From contig DAOUMD010000220.1 in NCBI GenBank assembly GCA_034412795.1, positions 1-64,000 of the forward strand: a stretch of 64,000 bases of DNA, read 5' to 3'. This document shows, one piece after another, positions 34,483 through 42,408 of this stretch. The notes below the pieces were generated by a model. It was not told the origin of the DNA. It was given only the letters and a program-made list of their open reading frames with translations, and ran no database searches. The translations under genes and the position numbers were made by a program. This stretch comes from JAUVPY01 sp034412795. GTDB taxonomy: Bacteria; Chloroflexota; Anaerolineae; 4572-78; NAK82. The stretch's first letter is position 1. The number at the start of each line of letters is the position of its first letter.

Positions 34483-34572
34483 GGGTCTGTCCCAGATTTT
34501 AGGACAGACGGGGGGGATTTCGGGGGGTATCCCCCCGCTCCCCCCTGTGCTCCCGAAATTTGGGACGCACCC
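34483..34572. mobile_element. 90-bp MITE with 9-bp target duplication
   Basis: The 9-bp direct repeat CATTGGCGA (34474-34482 and 34573-34581) flanks a segment whose ends are inverted copies: GGGTCTGTCCCAGATTT at the left and, on the other strand from the right end, GGGTGCGTCCCAAATTT, extending to about 22 bp with five mismatches. Inside are GGGGGG/CCCCCC and GTCTGTCC/GGACAGAC hairpins. No ORF. It lies in the leader of the binding-protein gene. The nine-base duplication points to mobilisation in trans by an IS family making 9-bp duplications. Confidence 0.8.
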
Positions 34573-34718
34573 CATTGGCGACAGGTTGCGGCATGGTGAT
34601 GCACAACAACAACGAGACACATCATGAGACAAAAAGGTTCCTTATATGCCCCACCTCCTTCTAGCGATTACAGAGAGTACATAGTCAAAACACAGAATGC
34701 TTTGGTAAATCGTTAAAC

Positions 34719-34730
34719 TAAATCGATTTA
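34719..34730. promoter_or_regulatory. Probable LacI-family operator
   Basis: TAAATCGATTTA is a perfect 12-bp palindrome with the central CG typical of LacI-family sites. A further half-site, GTAAATCG at 34705-34712, mirrors CGATTTAC at 34724-34731. It sits just downstream of the -10 box, covering the expected transcription start, a classical repression position. The lacI-type gene ending the same operon is the likely regulator. Confidence 0.7.
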
Positions 34731-34731
34731 C

Positions 34732-34760
34732 ATTATATCATTGTTTCATCTCTGTGGCAA
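34732..34760 (-). promoter_or_regulatory. Promoter of the maltooligosaccharide operon
   Basis: Minus strand TTGCCA (34760-34755), 17-base spacer, TATAAT (34737-34732). It is about 290 bases before the binding-protein ATG, the leader containing the 90-bp MITE. From 34761 to 34954 I see only a 42-codon plus-strand frame (34820-34948) that I could not assign. Confidence 0.8.
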
Positions 34761-34954
34761 AGTCTAACCTTTGCCACCACTGGTCTCAAGTTAATCGGCT
34801 ATGAGAGAAGGTTGCCCTGGTGGGAGCATTGACGAGGAAACAGGTCGAAGTTTGGGTGAGAGATGCCCAATCTATGAAGAGGAGGAAGCAAAATGGTGCT
34901 CTGATCAACTCGCTCTACGTGCGCCCTATAGAAGTCTGGCATAGGTAGGCCGCA

Positions 34955-35809
34955 CTAGTCCAAGCCCTCGAAAAAATCGCTGTGTGGCTTGGCACCCACC
35001 GGCTCAATCTGTATAAAAAACTCGTAGCGCATAAAGCGGCGGCGCATAAACCCTGGCAGCCGTCGCTGGGCACCGCCCCCACCCTGGCTTTGGTGACATG
35101 TGCTGGCCTGTTCCTTGACCGGGACATAAGCACCCACGTCCAACCGCACCTGGATCTGATCGTCGGGCACCCCTACCTGGGTCAGATCCACGTCTTGGTT
35201 CTGACCAAACCGGGTCGGGTCCCGGCCCAGCAGACGTATGATAAAAATGAACCACCTGAGCGCCGAGCGCGGGATGACGCTGCCGTACAGCCGCGACGGA
35301 CGCCACGCACCGTAGCCCTCAGCCTCTAAGTTGATGCCAGTCTTGTTATCTTCAAGGTAGGCCCAAGCACGGCGCACTGCATAGTGGACTTTGATGTGAT
35401 CCGGGTGAAAATAGCCGCCGGTCGAGTCGTGGGTGATCACCACCTGGGGACGTACCTGGCACACGATACGCGCCAGCTCGTGAGCCACGTCGTCTAGGTC
35501 GGCCTGGTATAGGCTGTTCGGGTGCTCGTTATCCGGCGCGCCCTCCATCCCACTGTCGCGATAATCCAGCCTGTGTAACTGGACACCCAGCACCTGGCAC
35601 GCGCATTCCAGTTCCTCCCGCCGCACGCGAGCCAGCGGGGGTGTCTCTCCCTCTGGCGTGGTTTGGCCGTTCTCCCCCGCTGCGCCATCGGTCACGATGC
35701 ACACGTGAACCTGGGCGCCTTCCCGTGCGTAGCGGGCCAGCGCGCCGCCGATACCAAACGATTCGTCATCAGGATGCGCCAGGATAGCTAACAATCGACG
35801 TTGGGTCAT
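34955..35809 (-). CDS. PIG-L / LmbE-family N-acetylglucosamine deacetylase
   Basis: 284 residues. LLAILAHPDDESFGIGGALARYAREGAQVHVCIVTDGAAGENG is the zinc-binding start of the family (His, Asp-Asp), and HDSTGGYFHPDHIKVH carries the later His ligands. Relatives deacetylate GlcNAc conjugates, including steps in mycothiol and bacillithiol synthesis; which substrate applies here is unknown. The ATG overlaps the phosphatase stop as ATGA, so the two genes are coupled. An open frame up to 35992 overlaps the phosphatase and was not used. Confidence 0.85.
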   Translation of the reverse strand: MTQRRLLAILAHPDDESFGIGGALARYAREGAQVHVCIVTDGAAGENGQTTPEGETPPLARVRREELECACQVLGVQLHRLDYRDSGMEGAPDNEHPNSLYQADLDDVAHELARIVCQVRPQVVITHDSTGGYFHPDHIKVHYAVRRAWAYLEDNKTGINLEAEGYGAWRPSRLYGSVIPRSALRWFIFIIRLLGRDPTRFGQNQDVDLTQVGVPDDQIQVRLDVGAYVPVKEQASTCHQSQGGGGAQRRLPGFMRRRFMRYEFFIQIEPVGAKPHSDFFEGLD

Positions 35810-36333
35810 TTCCCCATCGACCAACCCTGCACCATCTCCCGTTGTGCGGCCGTCTCTGGCGAGGTGATCCACCCCCCTGATATGTCCCGTCGCAGTCGGG
35901 CGATCTCGGTCAGCGCATCCTCCCCGTTTATGCCGTGTCGTACCAGGTAGCAGCCCACCACCGTCCCGGTCCGTCCGATCCCTGCGTAGCAATGCACGTA
36001 GACCGTCTTACCTTCCGCCAGCGCCGCGTCGATCGTATCCAGGATGTGCGTCATCTGTTCCGGGCTTGGCGTACCCCGGTCTCGGATCGACATCCGCTGG
36101 TGCACTACCATGCGCCCTATAGCCGCCGCCTCTTCTTCCAGGATGGGCGTATAAGGCTCCAGACCATATTCTCCCGCCTGGGTTAGATCCAGGAACAAGC
36201 TCACACCCGCGTTTAGCAGCAGGCGCAGCTTCTTCCGAGATACTTGGTCATTCCAATCGCCGGGATACTCACCGGCTAGCAATTGGCCCGGCCGGACCCA
36301 GTAGGAGTCGGGGATGGGGTGTTTGGGTGGCAT
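35806..36333 (-). CDS. Dual-specificity / tyrosine-type protein phosphatase
   Basis: 175 residues. The P-loop VYVHCYAGIGRTGTVVGCYLVRHG near residue 113 is the C-x(5)-R-T/S signature, and Asp in the preceding MSIRDRGTPSPEQ segment could be the general acid. Substrate may be a phosphotyrosine, a phosphoinositide or another phosphoester. It is followed immediately by the PIG-L gene, so the pair may act on a common glycolipid or sugar phosphate, which is inference. Confidence 0.88.
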   Translation of the reverse strand: MPPKHPIPDSYWVRPGQLLAGEYPGDWNDQVSRKKLRLLLNAGVSLFLDLTQAGEYGLEPYTPILEEEAAAIGRMVVHQRMSIRDRGTPSPEQMTHILDTIDAALAEGKTVYVHCYAGIGRTGTVVGCYLVRHGINGEDALTEIARLRRDISGGWITSPETAAQREMVQGWSMGK

Positions 36334-36375
36334 AAAGAGTCCTCCGTAATGCGTAATTTGTAAAACGTGAGTGGT

Positions 36376-38088
36376 TCAGTGTCGCGCTTTCTTACCCGTT
36401 CTGGCTGCGGCGAACGCTTTTCTAACCCTCTGGTCGGCGTTTTCGGGCATAAGCACAATAAGGTGGTGACGAGCGCGCGAGCAACCGACGTAGAGCAATG
36501 AGTTCAGATCATGGTCTTCTTGGGAAAGTCGTTGGTCTACTCCGACCAAGATGATTACAGCCCGTTCCAACCCCTTGAAGCTATGGATGGTGGTGCAATA
36601 CACCTGGCCCGGTCGGGCTGGCAAGGAATCGGTCAATTTGGGTCCGTTGGCCAGACTGCTGCTGAGTAGAGAGTCCTTGATTCGCACCAGAGGGGTGAGC
36701 ACTGCAATCTCTTCGGTGGAGACCTGCTCTTCTTCAGTCAGCCGACGTAGAATGCCCTGCAGGGTTGGCCACAGGTGTTGAGAATCGCTATAGGCGGCCT
36801 CCTCGATCCGACGTCCAGGCGGCCCCAAGGCAGTGGGCCGAGTCTCAGCTTCGTAGAATTGGACAACCACATCGTGGATGTTCTGCGTGTTGCGGCAGTT
36901 CACGGTTAGCAAGAAGGGCGAACCTGAGATGGGAAACTCGCCGTGATGGACGTAAATACGCTGATTGTCGTCAAAGAAGATGTACAGTATCCCATCGTCA
37001 GGATCGCGCAGCAGCATTTGCAGCGGCAGCCACCAGCCATCTTGAAAGTCCTGCCCCTCATCTACGACGATGGCGTCATAGCGAACCTCCAGTGCGTCGC
37101 TAGCTTCCATCAATGCTTCGGGCAGTCCCTGATCGAAAAACTGTTGGTCGTATTCTTCTTTGGCTGGAAGCACATCAGCCTGTTGGGCCAACTCGTAGCA
37201 TAACTCGTGGAAGTGAACGATATCCAGGTTCGGAGATGATTTCAGATGATCGCGCAAGTCGGCAGCTAGGTTCTTGTTGAAACAGGTAAGCAAAACGCGA
37301 AAGTCTTGGCGCGCCAGGCGGCTGGCCTTCTCGGTGGCCAGCATAGTCTTACCCGACCCGGCACAGCCACAAATGGCTGCCCGGCGCTGGCGGTTGAGCA
37401 CGTCAAGAATCAGGTATTGCTGCCGGGTGAGGCGGATGAATTGATCCTTCTCGTGGATGAATTCGCTCCATAGGGCCGGCCTCAGCTCCCAGTCCTTGCC
37501 CAAGAGATCCATCAGGGCCTGGACTGCCTCTTCACCTGGAGCGGTGTCACGTTGGGTCTCCTGGCCGCGATAATAGGCCAGAGCCTGTCCTATCCAACCC
37601 GAAAGATGGGGCAGGTCCGTAGCATCTAGGATAATCTCGCGTGGCTTATCCAGGCCGCGCAACGTCTCATCCAGGACAACATCAGGAAAAGCAACCGCAT
37701 GGCCAATATTGATACGACGCCCCGGGCCACCCAGCATGGCCTTGAGCTGATCCATCAGGGTGTACTTGCTATCGCGTGCCTGGGCAAAGGGGTTTTTGAT
37801 CTGATGTGTCTGTTGGTGCCGGTCGATGCTGAACCAGCGCTCGGTTTTAGGGTTATGACGAATGCCACCGCCCTTGGCTTCCAAAACCAGAATGCCGCGC
37901 CGGGGATGGGCGATGACAAAGTCGGCCTCGCCGTCGCGAGGGCGTCTCTCCCCATCCAGCGACTGCCAGGCCACGCTATGAAAAACGGTGTAGTCGCTGT
38001 CCAGTTTGTCACGGAAAGCCTCGTAAAGCCGCCGTTCGGCATCACTCACTGTGTCTGGGCTGAGTTCGTTGGGGTACATGCGGGCCAT
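36376..38088 (-). CDS. NERD nuclease-domain / superfamily 1 helicase fusion
   Basis: 570 residues. Residues about 12-130 form a NERD domain with the PD-(D/E)XK-like core GEADFVIAHPRRGILVLEAKGG. The remainder is a UvrD/Rep-type helicase: AAICGCAGSGKTMLATEKA (Walker A), YDAIVVDEGQDF (Walker B), LTVNCRNTQNI, TTIHSFKGLERAVIILVG and YVGCSRARHHLIVL. Such fusions are frequent in defence and repair loci. It is upstream of the PIG-L pair by 40 bases and follows the STAND gene by 70, so it may be transcribed with the island. Confidence 0.9.
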   Translation of the reverse strand: MARMYPNELSPDTVSDAERRLYEAFRDKLDSDYTVFHSVAWQSLDGERRPRDGEADFVIAHPRRGILVLEAKGGGIRHNPKTERWFSIDRHQQTHQIKNPFAQARDSKYTLMDQLKAMLGGPGRRINIGHAVAFPDVVLDETLRGLDKPREIILDATDLPHLSGWIGQALAYYRGQETQRDTAPGEEAVQALMDLLGKDWELRPALWSEFIHEKDQFIRLTRQQYLILDVLNRQRRAAICGCAGSGKTMLATEKASRLARQDFRVLLTCFNKNLAADLRDHLKSSPNLDIVHFHELCYELAQQADVLPAKEEYDQQFFDQGLPEALMEASDALEVRYDAIVVDEGQDFQDGWWLPLQMLLRDPDDGILYIFFDDNQRIYVHHGEFPISGSPFLLTVNCRNTQNIHDVVVQFYEAETRPTALGPPGRRIEEAAYSDSQHLWPTLQGILRRLTEEEQVSTEEIAVLTPLVRIKDSLLSSSLANGPKLTDSLPARPGQVYCTTIHSFKGLERAVIILVGVDQRLSQEDHDLNSLLYVGCSRARHHLIVLMPENADQRVRKAFAAARTGKKARH

Positions 38089-38158
38089 ATTGTGCGAAAA
38101 CCTCCTGAGACCAAGTGTAGAAACAAAAGGAGACGCTGGCTACGAGTCTAAAGCATAA

Positions 38159-41100
38159 TCAACCGCCTGAATCCTCTGATTGAGTCTCTCCCCATCTAGT
38201 GCGCCACTTGTCGAGATCTCCCTCTCGTAGCCGACGCCATTCATCGAATTCATTAGGTAGAAACTCCTCAAAGTCCTGAAGTACGGTTTTCAATTTCTGC
38301 CAGACTTGCTCCCCGAATGTACCTCCAAGGTCATCTACGATTGTCAGTGCATGAGAATAGTGTTGCGCTGCATGGCGAAGTAAGTTTTGTTCTTGTTCCA
38401 GCCAGGCAAGTGCATACAAGGCTTGTGCTTCTCCAATTCCATCCCCTAGATTACTATATGATTTAACAGTACTCTCATAATACTCGCGAGCTGTCCCTTT
38501 TTGACCCGCTGCATTCTCTAAGTTGCCCAGAGCCAACTGGACCAGTGCCTCCTGTGCACGTAGATCATATTTTTCATAACGGTCCATAGCCGTCTGTAGA
38601 TTTTGTCGTCCCTCGCCGTAGTGCTTAAATAATTGTGCAATCTTGCCTAAAGCTACTAATGTCTTTGCTTGCTCAAGCGGAGCCTCCATTTGCTCGTACA
38701 AGGTTAGTGCAGTTACCAGATGTTCTTTGGCTTCTGAGTCCTTGCCTTCCAGTCGCGCCACCTCGCCCAAGCCCTGCAGCACTCGTGCTTCGCCTAGTCT
38801 CACTTCCATTTGCTTGTACTGCGCCAGAGCTGCTTCTAGATACTCTCGAGCTATCTGCCCTTCGCCTACTAGAGTCGCTATCATACCGAGCCCAAGCAAC
38901 GACTTTGCCTGCCCTAGCTTATCCTGTACTTCCTCACAATGCCTTCTAGTCGGCTCGTAGTGGCGGTATGCTTCCACATAGCTTTTTCTAGCCTGTTTGC
39001 GGTGTTTCGGGTCGCCTTCCCTTTGATACCTTTCCTCATCCAGTTGTCCCAAATCAAGAAGCGTCTGTGCCTGTCCAACCTTGTCTTTAGATATTTGAAA
39101 AAGCCTTAGGGCGCTCTCATAGCTTTCTCTAGCATCCGTGCGCCTTCCCTCAAGTTCAGCCACTGTGCCTAATAATCGTAGTACTCTTGCTCGACCAGAG
39201 ACGTTGCTTAACTCTTCGTACAGGTTGAGGGCATAATCCAATAGTCCCCGCGCCTGCTTGATGTTGCCTTGCAAAAGGGCTAAGTCTCCCAACCTGAGTT
39301 GGATGTCTGCTTCTCCTTGCTCATTGTTCTGTTGCCTGAAAGCCTGCTTGGCATCCCTGTATCTCTGTATTGCCTCGTCATAATAACCCTGCAAACGTGC
39401 TACCTCGCCTGCCTTGAAAGCTGTCTCAGCAAGTATCCATGGCTCTTCAATCCCTTGCTCCTTATATAGCTTTAAGGCGTGGTTATACCAAGCACGTGCC
39501 TGGGAGTATCTGCACTGGACGTATGCCAGTTCGCCCAATCGATACTGGACTCTCGCTTCACCTGGCCAATGTCCCAACTCTTGGAATAGTTGAAGTGCGT
39601 CCTCATATGAGCCACAAGCTCCTAGCTGATTCCCCTCCGCTTCAGACACTAACCCTAGCCCTTCCAGCGTTTGGGCTTGGCCTAGTCCATACTCCGATCT
39701 CCTGTATAGTAATCTAGCAGTCTGAAAAAGTTTCTTTGCCTGACCGTGCTCTCCAATTCGAAGCGCTAGTTCGCCTTTGCCATGGAATGCATCACCCAAA
39801 CCTACTCTATCACCCCACTTTGATCCCAGCTGGCGATATAACTCTAGAGCTTCGGTATAGCCTGACGATGCCTCTTCTCGTTTTCCCTCCAAACGGGCAA
39901 CACTTGCTAGGCCGCATAATGCGCTTGCCAACCCTTTGCGTTCGCCCCGTGAATTCCAAAGGTCAATTGATTTCTCATACCATATCCTTGCTCCTTCGTA
40001 GTCTCTCTGCAACATTAAAACCCGGCTCATTCCTTCTGTGGTCTGTGCCTTCTGGAACCATTCTCGGGGATTCTCATAAAGAGCTAAAGCCTGTTCAAAT
40101 GCATCACGTGCCGCACTGTACTTCCCCAGTAACGTCTCCGCATCTCCAAGTTGTTGAAGTGCTCTTGACTTAATCCTCGCCGACTCAACTTCTAGGCCAA
40201 TTTGCATCATTTCGTTGTAACAATCTCTCGCTTCTGGATAAGGTCCATGCCAGATGCATTCCGCACCGAGGTCATTTAATCCTTCCAGCAGTTGCGGTCG
40301 CTTATTCAATCGTCGTGCGGCTCCGACTCCTTCCCGCAACCAGTCACGCTTAACTCGCCACCAACCACGCTTATCGAAATACGCCCTGGTCTCGAGCGCC
40401 AATTCCACCGCAGTTTCGTCTTTCTGGCCTGTCTTTGCCCAATCCATCGCTTGCTGGAAGTTCTCCCACTCGGCATCCAGCTCCGGGTACTCATCTTCCC
40501 TGTTGTGCTGCTTTACGTATTCGACGTAGTAATCTGCCAAGCGCGACCCTGAAGAGACTCTCTCCTCTGGTTCCAAACACTCCTCGGCAAATAAACGTAA
40601 GAGTACGTGAAGCCGCCAGCTTTGCCTGTCTATACGTTCTATTAGGCTCCGCAGAGCCAGCCGATCCAATTCCCTATCAGCTTCATGCTCGACAACGTCC
40701 CAGAGGATTGCCACTACTTCCGCACGAATTTCTGGACTTTTCAGCATTGCCAGGAGTCGGAAACGTTTCTTATCTATTCCGTCCAAAATGCGGTAACTTA
40801 GGGCCACACTGAACCGAACACTGTACTCTTTACCCTCCGGCTTCGTTCTATCTTCTAAATTATCTAGTCTTTCTTTCTCTGCCTCCAATTCCCTGGCATA
40901 CTGATCCAGCGACCAGTTCCGGGACCTATCTGATAATAACAAGCCTGCCGCAATTGTGAGCGCAAGCGGGTGCCCGTCCACCATCTTGCAAATTCGTTGA
41001 GCTGCTTCCTTTTCGTGCTCAACCTGCCGCTTGCCCAGTGCATCCTCCAGCAGAGCCAGGGCTTCTTGCTGAGTCAATACATTTAGCTTGTGTTCCCCCC

Positions 41101-42025
41101 CAGGCTGTACCCCTGGAACACCCTTACCTCGGCTTGTGATGAGTGCGGCACACCGCTCAGGCGGCGGCAGAAGGCTCTGCAGCTCCGTCACACGATTCTC
41201 TGGCACATCATCCAGGACAATTAATGCCTGCTTGGCACGCAACACGTTCAGTAATCGAGTCGCACAAACTAAGGTGTTGTCACATGTGACTACCTCGTCT
41301 GCATGGAATAGCACCCCGAATTTCTGAAGTACTGTCAACATCTCGTCGCCTTCAGTGCTTCTCCAAGTGACCCACGCCACTCCATCTCGTCGGAACTTCC
41401 TACGTATGTCTTGAGCAACCTGTATCGCTAGAGATGTCTTTCCCACCCCAGGCATCCCCGTAATCGCTGCCACGGGGATGTGGTCATCCTTGCCAAGCAA
41501 CCTAGTCTTGATCGCGGTCCTCTCTTCTTGTCGTCCTATCAACTTCCGTGGGGGCAACTTTGGAATGTTGAGCGGTGGCTTAGGTCTTTTTCTGCTGAGA
41601 AACCTTCTTATCCGTCCCCAAAAGGCTAGAAGAGCTGCTGCTATCAGACTAGCTATTACACCAACAAGGATTTCTTCCTTATTCTTTTCGAAGAACCGCA
41701 GTAGGACAGTTCGCCATAATTCTACCTCGGATACCAATCTCTCAATGAAACCCGGGGATGCCGTTGGGTTCAACATAGGTTGTGGAGTATGATCATCTGC
41801 TAAGGGGAGCTGTTTTGGTGCCGGTGTAATAGTTGATGTAGGGGTCTGAGTCGGCTGCCCTTGAGTTGTGGCTGTTGCGACAGCTATCCGAGTTAACAAG
41901 TCGGAAATTAGCGGTAGCTCAGAGGATAGATTCTCCGCTAGTACGTATGGTGAGGCCAGCATCATCATCGCTGAGAAGGCACTTAGAAAACAGATTGTGG
42001 GTTTTCGAAGACCAGGCTTCTGCAT
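38159..42025 (-). CDS. Membrane-anchored NB-ARC STAND ATPase with long TPR array
   Basis: 1288 residues. A hydrophobic segment (about 11-30, signal peptide or first anchor), a Thr/Pro-rich stretch, then a clear membrane span at about 119-136 followed by basic residues place the rest in the cytoplasm. The NB-ARC ATPase has GMPGVGKTSLA (190-200), ALIVLDDVPE (Walker B) and GHPLALTIAAGLL. From about residue 540 to near the end run around fifteen or more TPR repeats (pattern ARxxYEKALxLYxxLG). STAND proteins are oligomerising signal sensors, many acting in phage defence. No separate effector domain is visible. The ATG at 42025 gives the signal-like start; a TTG at 42097 is possible. Confidence 0.85.
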   Translation of the reverse strand: MQKPGLRKPTICFLSAFSAMMMLASPYVLAENLSSELPLISDLLTRIAVATATTQGQPTQTPTSTITPAPKQLPLADDHTPQPMLNPTASPGFIERLVSEVELWRTVLLRFFEKNKEEILVGVIASLIAAALLAFWGRIRRFLSRKRPKPPLNIPKLPPRKLIGRQEERTAIKTRLLGKDDHIPVAAITGMPGVGKTSLAIQVAQDIRRKFRRDGVAWVTWRSTEGDEMLTVLQKFGVLFHADEVVTCDNTLVCATRLLNVLRAKQALIVLDDVPENRVTELQSLLPPPERCAALITSRGKGVPGVQPGGEHKLNVLTQQEALALLEDALGKRQVEHEKEAAQRICKMVDGHPLALTIAAGLLLSDRSRNWSLDQYARELEAEKERLDNLEDRTKPEGKEYSVRFSVALSYRILDGIDKKRFRLLAMLKSPEIRAEVVAILWDVVEHEADRELDRLALRSLIERIDRQSWRLHVLLRLFAEECLEPEERVSSGSRLADYYVEYVKQHNREDEYPELDAEWENFQQAMDWAKTGQKDETAVELALETRAYFDKRGWWRVKRDWLREGVGAARRLNKRPQLLEGLNDLGAECIWHGPYPEARDCYNEMMQIGLEVESARIKSRALQQLGDAETLLGKYSAARDAFEQALALYENPREWFQKAQTTEGMSRVLMLQRDYEGARIWYEKSIDLWNSRGERKGLASALCGLASVARLEGKREEASSGYTEALELYRQLGSKWGDRVGLGDAFHGKGELALRIGEHGQAKKLFQTARLLYRRSEYGLGQAQTLEGLGLVSEAEGNQLGACGSYEDALQLFQELGHWPGEARVQYRLGELAYVQCRYSQARAWYNHALKLYKEQGIEEPWILAETAFKAGEVARLQGYYDEAIQRYRDAKQAFRQQNNEQGEADIQLRLGDLALLQGNIKQARGLLDYALNLYEELSNVSGRARVLRLLGTVAELEGRRTDARESYESALRLFQISKDKVGQAQTLLDLGQLDEERYQREGDPKHRKQARKSYVEAYRHYEPTRRHCEEVQDKLGQAKSLLGLGMIATLVGEGQIAREYLEAALAQYKQMEVRLGEARVLQGLGEVARLEGKDSEAKEHLVTALTLYEQMEAPLEQAKTLVALGKIAQLFKHYGEGRQNLQTAMDRYEKYDLRAQEALVQLALGNLENAAGQKGTAREYYESTVKSYSNLGDGIGEAQALYALAWLEQEQNLLRHAAQHYSHALTIVDDLGGTFGEQVWQKLKTVLQDFEEFLPNEFDEWRRLREGDLDKWRTRWGETQSEDSGG

Positions 42026-42257
42026 AGTGACTGCCTCTGAGATACCATTGATGATGTTGTTGACTGGCTTGCCCAGTTGAGAGATGACATCGCACAACTA
42101 CGGCAGATTCCGACGGAATCTCACAATCCTCTTTCTAAAAAAATGCGAGCAAATCCCTGTGGCCCCGTTCTTTGACGATGCATAGGCGACCGCTTGCAAC
42201 GTATGGCTTCTCCCTTTATTTCCAATACTAAGGTACCTTCACCTCAAAAGTCTGTTT

Positions 42258-42405
42258 CTAGCAGTTTTGTCGGAGAGAAAATCGATTACCCTATTTATGC
42301 TGGTTTTTTGGGGCAAATAGGGTAATTCGCCTGGAATTCGCTCCAATAACAGGGATAAGTAGGGTGTTTCTGAAAGCAAAACCATTTTCTCCGACAATCT
42401 GCTAG
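42258..42405. repeat. 148-bp inverted-repeat element beside mcrB
   Basis: CTAGCAG...TTGTCGGAGAGAAAAT (42258-42282) and ATTTTCTCCGACAA...CTGCTAG (42384-42405) are imperfect inverted ends of about 22-25 bp. An inner perfect pair ATTACCCTATTT/AAATAGGGTAAT lies at 42285-42296 and 42315-42326. It has the size and form of a MITE; no clear target duplication. The rest of 42026-42408 shows no coding signal. Confidence 0.7.
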
Positions 42406-42408
42406 ATC

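Noticed and set aside
34820..34948. 42-codon plus-strand frame (VGALTRKQVEVWVRDAQ...)
   Set aside because: The sequence looks protein-like but no family or ribosome site supports it; it may be the tail of a decayed gene.
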